Part shown: one piece after another, positions 53,801 to 64,000 of the stretch
Position numbering within the stretch: position 1 is the stretch's first letter
How the letters are laid out: each line of letters begins with the position of its first letter
Assembly (NCBI RefSeq): GCF_004379255.2
Contig: NC_056032.1
Span: 29,361,322 to 29,425,321, forward strand
DNA length: 64,000 bases
From: Salvia splendens
Taxonomy: Eukaryota > Streptophyta > Magnoliopsida > Lamiales > Lamiaceae
Reading direction: 5' to 3'
Program-made: the position numbers and the translations under genes
The notes under the pieces: generated by a model
What the model was told of the DNA's origin: nothing
What the model saw: only the letters and a program-made list of their open reading frames with translations
Database searches by the model: none

Positions 53801-55764
53801 GGTTATCTCGTCCACATAATACAGTCCGCTTCGCTCAGTGCCACGCCCAACTATCGTCCCCGTCTTGATATCCTGTAACATGCAAAAATGAGGTTGCATT
53901 AGTAATTTACAGTTAAGCTCTTTGGTCACATGACTAATGGATAGAAGCTTATGTGATAATGTAGGAACAAAAAGACAGTTAGATAGGCGCAGAGTTGGCG
54001 AAACATTGATTGTGCCTGCCCCCTGAACTGGAGTGAGGTCCCCACCGGCGGTTTGGACAAAGGTTTTATTTGATTTGGATATGGTTACGAAATCAGAGGC
54101 TTCGAATGACATTGTGTCTGTAGCCCCAGAGTCAAAAATCCAATGTGGATCCTTTGGACCGGATGTGGAAGTGGATGAACAGGCTAAGGTGTCAAATGAA
54201 TTTTGAGTCGGGATTTGAATCTGGAAAGATATAGGATTGTGGGGTGCAATTTGCAAGGTCTTAGCAGCTTGGGGGTTATTTTGGGTATTTTTAGAATTTT
54301 TGGGCCCTATTTCGGATATGTAGGTAGGGTAGGGGTCGGTTTGAAATTTGTCAAAATTTGGGGGTGTATTTTCGAAGGCTTTTTGGGAATGGGGTATTTT
54401 TGGTGATTTGGGGTGTGTTCTGCGGTCAGATTGGAATTTCCAGGGAGTATGGGTGTTAATAGATTGGAAATCCTCATTTGAGGATTCCGTCGCCGCTCCA
54501 CCCTCACAAACCCTCGCCGCCCCCATCTCACAAACCCTCGCCGCCATGGGAACCGTCGCCATCGGTAAATCGTCGCCGGTGGTGTTCGATTCCGTTGTCT
54601 CACCTTCGGACCATGTTCTAGCCACCGAAACCGAGGCTATAGCCTTCTCCTCCGATCTGTTCTCGCCGCTTGCGGTCGATAAGCCTTTGCTGCCCGCCGG
54701 ACTTTCGGTGTAGGTAGCTTGGTTGCCGACCGTGATCGCCGCTGCTGCGCGTCCGCCGCCGCTGCTGTTCCGATTGGCATTCCGGGCCTGTCGGGCCTTC
54801 TTCATATCCTCGTACCACTCCGGAAATCCGTAAATATGAAAGCATGTATCTTTCGTATGCTTTTTGCCTCCACAATGGGTACACACTAGCTTGCTTTTAT
54901 CTTCATCCCTTCGATAATTTGAGTTCCGGGACGGTGGTGGTGGCGGTGGAGGTATCTGTGTTCGATTTCGGTCGAAAGCCCCTAATCCAACTCCGATATC
55001 GGTGAGGGCTGTTGGCTCTGGATTCATCAATTTGTCATTCACAGCCTCTCGTCTGACCAGGCTGTACGCTTTTCTTGTTGTTGGAATTGGCTCCATGTTC
55101 AAGATTTCCCTCTTGATCTTGTCGTATTTATCATCGAGAGCCCATATAAATTGATACAATCGGTGCCTCTGGGTATTTTGATTGTATCTATCGATGCTCC
55201 TTGGTGAATCCATCGGATTTGGATCTCGGCTATCTATGGAGATCCACAGATCTTGAAACTTATTCCATAAAGATCTAATGTCATATTACCTTGTTTCATT
55301 CCATATGCTCGTCTGTGCAGATCAGAGATTTGGAATGAGTCCGCTCCACTTCCATACGTGGTTGCTAGACCTTCCCATAGGTCTCTGGCAGTCTCGTACT
55401 GTGAAACCTCGTTCACAAGGCTCGTCTGGATGTTGTTGATGATCCAGTTGAACCAGCAGTTGTCTCGTTGCTCCCACTTCGGGTAGCTTGGATCGGTGGA
55501 TGCTGGAGGGTCTGAAACTCCAGTAATGTGAGACTTCAGACCCTTTCCAGTGATTGCCCGTGTCATTAGCTTCGCCCACAGGGAGTAATTATCTCCGTCG
55601 AGCTTGGTTGACACATGAACGTCACCCAGTGATTCTGGCTGGGTTGACGGTGGTTGATTTGGTGGTTTTTGAGACATACTCAGTCTCATGAATTCGGCGA
55701 ATTGCGCCGCAAATTCGGGTGTGAAGTTCACACGGCTATTGGTTTCTGAATCGGATTCTGACAT
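50815..55764 (-). pseudogene. Copia Gag-Pol polyprotein, frameshifted
   Basis: Gag starts at 55764 (MSESDSETNS) with LDGDNYSLWAKLM and the UBN2-type WEGLATTYG region. A frameshift near 55265 shifts to the frame 52544-55213, which holds the rest of Gag with a zinc knuckle (CTHCGGKKHTKDTC), protease (WIFDSGATDTM), integrase finger (HRRLGHPS, CETCLLAKSH) and core (IHSDVWGP, SDNGGEF, EQNGVAERKN). A one-base loss in an A-run near 52305 and another shift near 52000 separate the reverse transcriptase (YVDD near 51810-51822) and RNase H (SSAEAEF, CDNKAAI, KHVEVDRHF) ending at 50815. The domain set is complete, but the frame is not. Confidence 0.92.
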
Positions 55765-55849
55765 CCTCTTCTCCTTGTTGTTTTGCAGGATCTAAAAGGT
55801 CGGGAAAGGTCGAGACTATGATGATAATTTTCTTAGTCTCAAACCAAAA

Positions 55850-55863
55850 CCTGCTCTGATACC
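55850..55863 (-). other. Primer-binding site of the young copia element
   Basis: TGGTATCAGAGCAGG on the minus strand next to the 5' LTR, an exact match to the initiator tRNA-Met site TGGTATCAGAGC. Confidence 0.92.
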
Positions 55864-55864
55864 A

Positions 55865-56099
55865 TCTTATCGATGGTAATCGAGAGAGGCGATATTGTGG
55901 CAATGCATATTGAAGGGAGGAAAAGATTTGAGAGAATGAATCGGTAATTCTTATTGCTTGATTGTATGTGTTACATATCTCCCAATATATAGGACAATAT
56001 AATTCCTAACTAAGGAAAAACAATTAATGGCATATCAATCTATTTTAGGGTATTGTATCAATCCCCTAATCTTCTCTCCTTGATTCCTGTAATTTGACA
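55865..56099 (-). repeat. 5' LTR of the young copia element
   Basis: 235 bp, partner of 50622-50856 with two differences. Confidence 0.93.
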
Positions 56100-56187
56100 G
56101 TATAAGTTGTAAATAATTTGATGTATAGGTGTAATAATTAAATTGGAATAATTTTTCATAAATAGAAATATAGGTGACGAAGGAAAT

Positions 56188-57660
56188 ATTATTTATTATT
56201 TTTCTAATAAGAGATTATAATAATGAGAAAATTTAAAAAACTGAGATATATGCTTAGAATAATTTTATTAGGAATTGGATACTATCATGTAGATCCAAAA
56301 ACATTCATGCAGCCTATATAGCATGCATTAATATTCTATGGGATGCAATTAATGTATTTATCCAATTCATGTTGTTTTTGCAGTTTGCAATAGTATTTTT
56401 TTTTTTACTTTTATATTGCTGCCAGATTTTGCTTATTGCTGAAGTCAAGGATCAGGATTGGTGGGTGGATACACAACACCAATTTTTCGTGAATCAAACT
56501 CAAGTGAGAAAATTTCTATAATCAAGGTATATCATAGTGAAAGCATACGAAGTTCCATTTTCAATTAGTTATATAAACTACGAAAGCATATCTAATTTTT
56601 TTAATAAAAGGTGTTACCATAAACTGTGGAAACTATTCACATTTTTTGGCAATCATAATATACGTGTAATAATTTATAATAGTGTGCAATAATATATCGA
56701 AAAAATTATAAAAATAAAATAAAATATTCCTGTAGCTTTAGCATATCTATAATGAAAGAAGAAAATGCCATATTGGTATTTTTCTTTTTGTAAAGACTTA
56801 CACAACTATAATCTAAAATTTTGTTAAACATAATTCATTTTTCGTAAGATACGTATACAATTATAAATCTTGCAAAACTTATATTTGTAATTAGATAATT
56901 TTAGATGGATAGTAATTTATATTGGTTTAAGTATTTTAGAGTTGATCATTTACACGAGTTAGAATTATTGTACAAAAATGAATTACGTATATGTAGTTTT
57001 ATTATCTATCAAAAAATCATTAAATATCATTTTACCGAACAAAGGATTTGAAATTATGATTCAATTCCTTCAAAAATTAGAATTAAAATTCTACGGAATT
57101 TAGTTTAAAGAAATTGAATTATAATTCAATTCCAAATCCTTTAGTTGGTAAAAATAATAAGAAATTGAATTTATATAAATTATTCATAAACACTCACATG
57201 AGTGTGTAGTATGTGGTATGTGTGTAACCGTGTGTGTGTGCGCGCGTGTGTGTGAGAAAATGGATGTGACACCGCGTGTTTGTTTGTGTGTCTGTGTGCG
57301 CGCATATGATCTGTTTATTGTTTATGTAGTGTGTGAAAGTATCTGATTTTAAAACTATTTGAAATTTTAATTTTCTATTTTTGATATAGAATTCAAATTA
57401 TGGAATTGTGAGAATTTAGAATTGTAATTTAATTCTAAATCCAGATATTTTGCGGTACCAAACATCGGAAATGAAATTGAAGTCTCCAAATCTAATTCTA
57501 CAACCTCAATTCCGTGATATCGAATAGAGCCTAAATGTAATTAGAAAAATTGTCATTTTTAAAATTTATGAATGTCCCGTTAATCTTTCCTTATAACATA
57601 CTTTAATTAAGTACTTAGCAGATAACTTCACCTCATACTTTTGTTTAAACTGCAGTAGCA
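56188..57660. other. AT-rich intergenic DNA
   Basis: No gene. 57024-57530 has GAATTGAATTATAATTCAATTCC-like and GGATTTGAAATTATGATTC motifs in both orientations around ACCGAACA/TACCAAACA, probably a degraded inverted-repeat MITE whose ends I could not fix. Confidence 0.4.
57190..57310. repeat. (GT)n/(CG)n-rich simple sequence
   Basis: Repeated GTGTGT, GTATGTG and CGCGCG runs, including GTGTGTGTGCGCGCGTGTGT. Simple sequence, prone to form Z-DNA in principle. Confidence 0.8.
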
Positions 57661-57666
57661 ACAAAT

Positions 57667-57871
57667 GAATCAAACAGACAAATGAAAATATCTACATAAT
57701 CAGTAAAGACTTTCTCTCACTTCATTAATCAATACGACAGTACACATTTATTAAATTGGTCTTGATTGAAGGACCATATCCTGCTTTTGCAAATTCAAAA
57801 TTTTAAATCAAACAGACAAATGAAAATATCTACATAATCAGTAAAGACTTTCTCTACGACAGTACACATTT
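57667..57871. repeat. Tandem duplication (~136 bp), second copy split by an insertion
   Basis: A block starting AAATCAAACAGACAAATGAA (57667) is repeated from about 57803. The second copy lacks about 17 bases after GACTTTCTCT, is interrupted at 57875 and resumes after 58884 (GTGGTCTTGATTGAAGGACC). This shows what the site looked like before insertion. Confidence 0.85.
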
Positions 57872-57875
57872 TAAA

Positions 57876-58884
57876 GAGAGATTTCGGAAAAGGGGTTTAA
57901 ATTCGTAGACCTTTCCAAATTTGGGATTCAATTCGTCAACCTTTCGAAATATGGGATTCGGGCATACGAATTTTTCAGAACGAGGGATTTTTGCATTTTT
58001 CTCAATATTCACCTATCTTTTCTTATTATTTCTCTCATAGTACTTATTAATTGACTAAACCACCCTTCAAATTTGATCCCCAATCTTGAAAAAACAATCG
58101 TGTGATAATTTGTAAGGAAGGGTTTAAATTTCTCCCCCCTCCCCCTCCTCCTCCTCCCCTTTTCATTCGCGGCTTTTCCGCCTCCACCCTCCTCCGTATT
58201 TTTGAATAAACATCTCCTACATCAATCCTCTACTCTACTATACGAAATGTACACTCCTCTTCAATTCACACACAAGTATTACACCAAATTTGTGTAGGTT
58301 TTTGCTATATTTTTCTCTGTATAACAGAATCCCAAGAAGCCTTATGAAGCTTGTACATAAGATCATTTGCTTTATCAACAGTGGCCATTTTCATCTCTAA
58401 ATTCACGTAATATTTGAATTCTAATGGAGTATGTCTTTCATGAGAAATTAACGCAAAAAATTGCTCAAGCAAGTGTGTTGTAGCTACATCAGTACCTCAA
58501 CATAGTTCTTGAACCCAAGAAGTTTTGCTTTCTCCAATTGTGAATTGTCAAATCCATTTTGCAAGACTCAAACTTTTTGATATTAAAACAGAACAACTGG
58601 GAATTGAGTAAGGGGGAGAGATGCGGTGAAGGGGAGGACCGAGGAGGAGGGTGGAGGAGGCAGAAGTTTAATCACATCCAATTTTTTTTGAGGTGGGTAT
58701 TTTGGTCAGTTGATAAATATTGTGACCAAAACAATAAGAAAGAATTAGTGAATAAATAGAAAAATGCAAAAATCCCTCATTCTGAAAAATTCGCATGCCC
58801 CGATCTCATATTTCGAAAGGTCAACGAATTGAATCCCAAATTTCGAAAGATCACCGAATTTAAACCCCTTTTCCGAAATTTCTC
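57876..58884. mobile_element. Nonautonomous inverted-repeat element, 1 kb, with coding fragment
   Basis: Terminal inverted repeats of about 130 bp begin GAGAGATTTCGGAAAAGGGG (left) and, inverted, GAGAAATTTCGGAAAAGGGG (right). Flanks TTTTAAA and TTTTAAG are a likely 7-8 bp target duplication. The interior contains a CT-rich run and its inverse (CCCTCCTCC near 58145, GGAGGAGGGTGG near 58635) and a captured coding-like fragment. Superfamily uncertain (hAT or MULE-like). Confidence 0.75.
58305..58496 (-). pseudogene. Unidentified coding fragment inside the inverted-repeat element
   Basis: A 63-codon open frame on the minus strand with balanced, protein-like composition (ATTHLLEQFFALISHERH, LEMKMATVDKANDLMYKLHK) and no ATG at its start. 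Codon usage looks like a real gene, unlike the surrounding DNA. I do not recognise the family. It may be an exon captured from a host gene. Confidence 0.4.
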
Positions 58885-58968
58885 TTTTAAGTGGTCTTGA
58901 TTGAAGGACCATATCCTGCTTTTGCATATTCAAAATTTGAAATAAAATATTACTTTGTATATTATACT

Positions 58969-59092
58969 TCCCCTTTTTTATTATTGTTAAATTTACATAA
59001 ATTTAAAGGCCACACCACATATGACTCGAACATGAGATCTTTGGCCTCATGCATAATTAATCTCTCTACCGCTTAGCCAACTCACATACACA
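58969..59092 (-). mobile_element. tRNA-derived SINE-like remnant
   Basis: On the minus strand TGGCTAAGCGGTAGAG matches an RNA polymerase III A box and, about 40 bases on, ATGTTCGAGTC a B box. It is followed by unrelated sequence and an A-rich tail (AATAATAAAAAAAGGGG). No target duplication found. Confidence 0.4.
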
Positions 59093-59102
59093 ATAAATTA
59101 TA

Positions 59103-59353
59103 CTCTTTTCATCTCATAATAAGAGTCATGTTTTGTCATTTCAGTCCATCCCACAATAAGAGTCATATTTCACTTTTATCATGAATAGTAAATAGGCCCT
59201 ATATTCCACCACTTATTCCACTCATATTTTGATATATAATTAATATAAATATGTGAGACTTATATTCCACTAACTTCTTCAACTCACTTTTCTTTACATT
59301 TCTTAAAACGCGTGCTATAACTAAATAGGTCTCCTATTCTGGGACGGATGAAG
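59103..59353. mobile_element. Stowaway MITE
   Basis: Left CTCTTTTCATCTCATAATAA, right (inverse) CTTCATCCGTCCCAGAATAG, TA flanks. The CACAATAAGAGTCAT block near the left end is partly duplicated. Confidence 0.75.
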
Positions 59354-59449
59354 TAATATTGTATTTGCTCCTAAAAAATATAAATGTTAAATTCTTCAAT
59401 TCATTACAGTTTTAATGTACTTTTTTAGTATGTGTACTAGAGTACCAAA

Positions 59450-59880
59450 ATGCTCAAACTCCCAACAAGTGGTGAGCATAGAGTTATAAAACAAAAACCA
59501 AGAAAACAAACCAACGTACCAAAGTCACTTAGGGCACTACACACACCAAGCTAAGACAGTAAAGAAACAACTCTTAGCCTAATCTAACACTAGCACAAAC
59601 ACCACAACAACAAGAAGCTTAGAAAGCCAACATACCCACATAAGTAGCGTACCTCCTGGCTCCTGCAAACATGGAAAAGAAAGAAAGCTAACCCCATGTG
59701 GACATCATAGTCTAGCTCTCTCTGTGCATTCCACTCCGTTCCATACCACTTTCTTTGAGAAAATGAGATTCCTTTTCCATGCACTCTTTGGTTCCAACTA
59801 TCCTCTAATATTGTGTATGTTATCCATCACTTGTTCTGGAGAGAATGGAAAGTCCCAACACAATCCACGAGTTTTAATAT
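59450..59880 (-). pseudogene. L1-type LINE 3' end, fragment 1
   Basis: On the minus strand a decayed frame reads DFPFSPEQVMDNIHNI-like sequence at 59800-59870, matching the conserved C-terminal segment of plant L1 LINEs (compare KFPFSSEHVMENFEDIKRW in fragment 2), followed by a T/G-rich 3' region (TTGTTTTCTTGGTTTTTG). Heavily truncated at the 5' end. No clear poly(A) tail or target duplication. Confidence 0.55.
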
Positions 59881-59898
59881 ATAATTGATAACTAAGAG

Positions 59899-60114
59899 GA
59901 GGGGCGGACGCAGAAATAAATACCACTAGGGGCTGAAACTTCTAAATTTTGTTTCAAAGTATATTTTAGAACGTTTTAGATTATTATAATGGCTTTTACT
60001 CAATAAGTTACATTAGACTCGGATAAATTTTAAAATTTTATATAAGAAAAAAAGTTGAAAATCAATTTTATTGAGGGCTTTAGCCCCTCCCTTAATACAC
60101 ATAGGTCCGCCATG
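59899..60114. mobile_element. hAT-type MITE, 216 bp
   Basis: Perfect 8-bp duplication ACTAAGAG at 59891-59898 and 60115-60122. Ends GAGGGGCGGACGCAGAAAT and (inverse) CATGGCGGACCTATGTG, with AGGGGCT and its inverse AGCCCCT inside. Noncoding. Confidence 0.85.
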
Positions 60115-60240
60115 ACTAAGAGAGAGGTTAATGGTAGTGTAAGTATTGCTAGTGGAGAGTGAGTTTCGTATCAATAGTAATTTAGTGTAATGATATAAGT
60201 TGAAAATGAAATAATGTGTTTCAAAAATTAAAATTAAAAT

Positions 60241-60650
60241 TTTTTTTTGATAAACCAAAATCTTGAAGCACAAAAATGGCGAGGGGGAGTACAAGAGAAA
60301 CAACCCAACAACTACAACAAGAGAAGCACAAACACAAACATAAACGACATGACAATACCCAAAGAGCTGATAAGAAGAGAAGACAACAAAAGACAAAGCC
60401 AAAGGAGAAAAAGCCAAACACTAACCGGAAACACCAAAGCAGCAAGCGTCCAGGGACCGCTCGAAATCACAGCAGGCACCAAACCGGAGAAGAAACAAGC
60501 ACTTCCCCAACAAGTCATCTTCTACCTGGGCTCCTTCCCCTTGCCCACCTTTTGATATCCTCAAAGTTTTCCATAACATGTTCCGATGAAAACGGAAACT
60601 TCGAGCACCATCCTCTCATCCAAGATTCAAGGCGCCAAAAAATAATTTTT
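60241..60650 (-). pseudogene. L1-type LINE 3' end, fragment 2
   Basis: Minus strand, with a terminal A-run (T9 at 60241). The frame at 60540-60630 reads RWCSKFPFSSEHVMENFEDI, the C-terminus of plant L1 ORF2, followed by a T/G-rich 3' untranslated region. 5'-truncated, as typical for LINEs. Plus-strand open frames here are shadows. Confidence 0.65.
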
Positions 60651-61632
60651 TTCTTAAAATTCCAGTTAGGCTTGAACTTTTGGAAAATGATCTTATTCTG
60701 GATGTCTCATATATTTTTCAAGAACGGAAGGAACGGAAGGAGGAGTATATTGAAAATCAGTTACTATTAAAATCATAAACTAGAAGGAGATATTTTTATA
60801 AACACCGCCTAATGTACACTCTATTATTGTCTTGTGTCATTTTTTTATGTTTTTTTAAACATTTATCCGTTTTAAATGACATATTCATGCAACCGCTGAA
60901 GGCACTTGACAAATGAAAGTATATTGGGATGAATAAATTCAATTTCTAAAGATTTTTATTGGTGATTTTTTAAAATTCATTGTTTAATTCCTGAAATTAT
61001 TTTTTTTTTAAATTACAATTTAATAGATAACAGATCGGATAAGATAAGGAAAGAATACTCTTACTTATCAAAGAAAGATCTTTTATGCAAATCTTTTTTT
61101 TTATGGACTGAGTATTTGCAACTCTCTTTAGTTTATCAATTAGATTTAATAGCTTGAATCTTCTAGCTAGTTACTATTACTCAAACGTTTATTTATTGTG
61201 TAGCCAATAATTTATCCAACTTCTAATCCCAGGGAAGAGAAAAATATCATAAGATGGAGAAAACAGTTTTCGAAATATCCTATATGGGAATTTTGATTTT
61301 GTGACAGAACATGGATTATTTTGATCTTATTCTCTTCTTCTACTTATTGAGTATTGTTGAATATAGCTGCGGATATAATGATATTTTGGCACACCTTATC
61401 TACGTTATCTGATTATCTTCCTTTATTCCTCAAGTAATTTTAGCTCCATTATTGCGGTGGAGACTTTTGGTAGGATTAAGATAATTTTGATCAAAAGTAT
61501 TTTGCACGTATCGATTGGAGTTATATAAAAAATATTGATATTTTACGAAAATAGTGCAATCCAAAGAGTGACTCAGGCGAGTCAGACACCAAGAGATAAT
61601 TTTGACTAGAATTTTGATATTTTGGAAAAATA
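60651..61632. other. AT-rich intergenic DNA
   Basis: No gene, RNA or bounded repeat seen. Confidence 0.5.
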
Positions 61633-61869
61633 GATTCCCTTCATCCTTCGGTAGCTGAGTCGTATTTCTTTTAGGTTGTCACATTGTAGTTGAGTCATTT
61701 TCTATTTTGGCAAAAAATAAAACGAGTGCATTTCTTTTCTCTTACTTTACTCTCTTTGACTTTATTCTATCTTCATATCTCTACATTTTTCATTTTTACT
61801 TTATTCTCCATTTACTTTACTAACTTAAATAACTTAAAATGAGAAGGATAGAGAAAAGTATGGAGGAAG
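61633..61869. mobile_element. Stowaway-like MITE
   Basis: Left GATTCCCTTCATCCTTCGGT, right (inverse) CTTCCTCCATACTTTTC, TA flanks. Interior rich in TTTACTTTATTCT as in related copies. Confidence 0.65.
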
Positions 61870-62018
61870 TATTATCTTTTCAATCTCTCTTGCTAAATAT
61901 ATACTTCATCAGGGAATCATATCATATCCAAAAATAATTGTTCAATAGACTAAATGCCAAAGAGTCCAAGGATTTATTGTCGAATGTATGTATTATTATA
62001 ATGATCTTTTATTATTTA

Positions 62019-62238
62019 CTCGCTTCGTTCTATACGAATATTTACTTTTGATTGGGTATGAGTTTTAATATTCAATTGGTAAAGTAAAAGAGAAGTAGAA
62101 AGGAAAAGTAATTCAAATATTATTAGTGAAGAATGAGTTTCACCTTATTACAGATAAAAGTGTTTCTAAATTTAGAAAGTATATATTCTTGTGGGACTGA
62201 CTAAAAAAAAGAGTGATATTATTATAGGATGAATGGAG
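62019..62238. mobile_element. Stowaway-like MITE
   Basis: Left CTCGCTTCGTTCTATACGAA, right (inverse) CTCCATTCATCCTATAATAA, TA flanks. Related to the MITE at 4631-4818. Confidence 0.7.
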
Positions 62239-62417
62239 TATATTCTACTACATTACTAATAATTATTGGGAAGATCAAGAAAAACAAGGAATATCAAAGA
62301 AAAAAAACCAAAATTTATCCATTTCATGTATTATTATTTGTTCTTTTGTTTATATATTTCTTTGGAATATATTTTTAGTATAATTATCTATACCGAACCA
62401 ATTTAAGATGCACTATA

Positions 62418-62650
62418 CTCCCTTCGTATGTGAATATGAGTCTTATTTGTCTATTTTAGTCCCTCCGCGAATAGGAGTATCGATTTATTATCACTTTAAA
62501 TTATAAAAGACCTCTCATACCATTAACTCAAATCACCACATATCATTTTAAAACTAATACTCCACTAACTTTCTTCCATCCACTTATCTTAATATTTATT
62601 AAAACCCTCACCGGAATGAAATGAGACTCTTATTGGTATGAAAAAAAATA
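62418..62650. mobile_element. Stowaway-like MITE
   Basis: Left CTCCCTTCGTATGTGAATAT. A second left-end-like motif (TCCCTCCGCGAATAGG) lies 45 bp inside. The right part reads CTCACCGGAATGAAATGAGACTCTTATTGG-like family sequence (20-base limit: GAAATGAGACTCTTATTGG). Right border approximate. Confidence 0.55.
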
Positions 62651-62966
62651 TGTTTTAAAAGTAATTTAATTTTGTGTTATTCTAATTACTTATTTATGTC
62701 TATTTAAGTGTTCTTTAATTGATGTATATACGAGTAGACCCGCATGTGTGCAATGTTACATGATTTGAGTATAGCTAACATATGGATGACCCCTTAAAAG
62801 ATTTGGGAGTCTAAATATGAGGGCATTGGTAGTAGACAATTTTTGGTGTTGTAACTCAACAACTAGCTACTCGGTATTTAGGTTTTCGTAAAACTATGAT
62901 TTTCAACAAACCCTAACCTTTAATATAATCTCGGAAATAAATTAAATATTAAAATCCTTACTTGTG
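62651..62966. other. AT-rich intergenic DNA
   Basis: Nothing recognised. Confidence 0.5.
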
Positions 62967-63118
62967 GATATAATTAGATTAATTAAGTTTTCTTCGATAA
63001 TCATTTTGTATAAAAGTATATAATTTACCTAGGTACTAGTGAGATATAATTAGATTAATTAAGTTTTCTTCGATAATCATTTTGTATAAAAGTATATAAT
63101 TTACCTAGGTACTAGTGA
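62967..63118. repeat. 76-bp perfect tandem duplication
   Basis: The block GATATAATTAGATTAATTAA..GGTACTAGTGA occurs twice head to tail (62967-63042, 63043-63118) with no differences that I can see. Recent. It lies directly beside the long-LTR copy that starts at 63124. Confidence 0.95.
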
Positions 63119-63123
63119 GATAA

Positions 63124-64000
63124 TGTCACGACCGCATTTTACTAAGTATAGCGAAAGCGGGTAAACCACGACTAATAAGAAGGACTGAAGAAACGGGGAA
63201 AGAAAAGGGGAAGAACTTGAGAAACTTGCCAAAACGGCCGAATCGAATAGATATCACAGAAAAGAAGCCAAGTATTCAATTACATGGTCTTAGAAATAGA
63301 ATAAACATCCCATCAATAAATCAGAGTTCGATAGTGAGATTATGAAATTCTCACTTAACAAAAGGACAGCGGAATAAGTCCTTACTACACGACTTCGTGT
63401 ATGAAGACACGAATCGTTGGAAGATCCACATAATTTTTTAATAAACATCGACTCCGATCATCACTCCATCCTCTAGACGTTCAACCTGCACATTTATAAA
63501 TACAGCAGGGCTGAGTACAGGAGTACTCAGTGGACACGTGCCGAAAAGCAAAACATACATTATATAGTTGTCAAGCCATCACAGTAACACACGGGGGTTT
63601 TTCTTAAAGGCCCGAGCATACTAAATTCTTTTGTGAGCTAAAAGTTCGACTGCAGACTAAGTTCTTTCATCATTCATAATTCATCATTCAGCATTCATAC
63701 TTTATTATTCCATTCATCATTCACAATTCGCCATATCTAAACATTCAAGTGTCGGGGAGGTGGTCACCTCCCACGGTCACCCATCATTCCATTCCATTCA
63801 TCAAAACAAACATTTATGGCATGACAACAACTTGAAAAGAATCATAGCTCCATTTTGAGAAAAAAAATGATATCTCATAATTTCACAAGTATTTGATTTA
63901 TATCCACACTAATGTGTAGGATATTAAAAGAAAGCCCACCTGATATGCTTATTCCTCAATTCAATTACTCGCGTTGGCCTCACTTGCCCTTAAACAATTT
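63124..64000. repeat. Long-LTR family, copy C (runs off the window)
   Basis: Starts TGTCACGACCGCATTTTAC. Blocks as in copies A and B: TAGCGAAAGCGG, hairpin 63511-63530, GTCAAGCCATCAC, AAGGCCCGAGCA, palindrome-like 63755-63772, ACGGTCAC, AAAGAAAGCCCACCT. Same strand as copies A and B, opposite to the solo LTR at 47610-50358. Confidence 0.75.

Larger units (their letters stand above)
50622..56099 (-). mobile_element. Young Ty1/copia retrotransposon, 5.5 kb
   Basis: LTRs of 235 bp each (50622-50856, 55865-56099) differ at two sites. Perfect target duplication GTATA (50617-50621, 56100-56104). Minus-strand order: 5' LTR, initiator-Met primer site, gag, protease, integrase, reverse transcriptase, RNase H, purine tract (TTGAGGGGGAG, 50857-50870), 3' LTR. 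At least three frameshifts break the polyprotein despite the young LTRs. Confidence 0.95.
50472..56187. mobile_element. Stowaway MITE split by a copia element
   Basis: Left half 50472-50621 starts CTCCCTCCGTCCCATAAAAT; right half 56105-56187 ends GGTGACGAAGGAAA before TA. The copia element lies between. About 235 bp when rejoined. Confidence 0.7.

Noticed and set aside
54203..54713. Plus-strand open frames in the copia element
   Set aside because: Shadows of the Gag/protease region, whose zinc knuckle and protease motifs read on the minus strand.
60276..60770. 164-codon plus-strand frame, Lys/Gln-rich
   Set aside because: It reads the antisense strand of a LINE 3' untranslated region and ORF2 end.

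Overview
This window is AT-rich nuclear DNA from a plant, almost certainly a eudicot. The evidence is intron-containing type I lipid-transfer protein genes, Ty1/copia and Ty3/gypsy (Tat-type) retrotransposons, a Mutator-like element (MULE) carrying a plant-mobile-domain gene, and dense Stowaway MITEs. An asterid, perhaps Lamiales, is a guess. I see no bacterial, organellar or rRNA sequence, no intact tRNA gene and no CRISPR array.

Only three ordinary host genes are well supported. All encode secreted type I non-specific lipid transfer proteins (nsLTPs), all lie on the minus strand (1488-1979, 13657-14089, 45303-45719), and all have a TATA box about 70-90 bases before the start codon and a small intron just before the stop codon. 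They look like one tandem cluster pushed apart by insertions. A possible 5' exon of another minus-strand gene runs off the left edge.

Layout: 0-5 kb, nsLTP 1 with MITEs. 6.3-10.7 kb, an old MULE-like element with ~250-bp inverted ends, split by an internally deleted copia element and a Stowaway. 12.3-13.2 kb, a hAT element with an intact 8-bp target duplication and a decayed tRNA-like segment. 13.7-14.1 kb, nsLTP 2. 15-17 kb, a CACTA MITE and a solo LTR, each inside a Stowaway. 17.2-42.9 kb, a nested block: pieces of a long-LTR family interrupted by a complete MULE (19303-26229, decayed MURA transposase plus convergent plant-mobile-domain gene), a young LTR element containing a DEK chromatin-protein sequence (27234-29082), a deleted MULE relative (29124-30440) and a complete, very young Tat-type gypsy element (30721-41568). 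The gypsy element has intact gag and pol separated by a UAG in a leaky context, an antisense multi-exon gene and two minisatellites. 42.9-44.4 kb, a probable solo LTR. 45.3-45.7 kb, nsLTP 3. 47.6-50.4 kb, a 2.75-kb solo LTR. 50.5-56.2 kb, a young but frameshifted copia element inside a Stowaway. 57-64 kb, an inverted-repeat element holding an unidentified coding fragment, LINE ends, MITEs and another copy of the long-LTR family.

Most element borders were set by target-site duplications read directly from the sequence. The most noteworthy items are the DEK-bearing LTR element, the paired hairpins with compensatory changes in the long-LTR family, the gypsy element with its antisense gene and read-through signal, and the plant-mobile-domain MULE.
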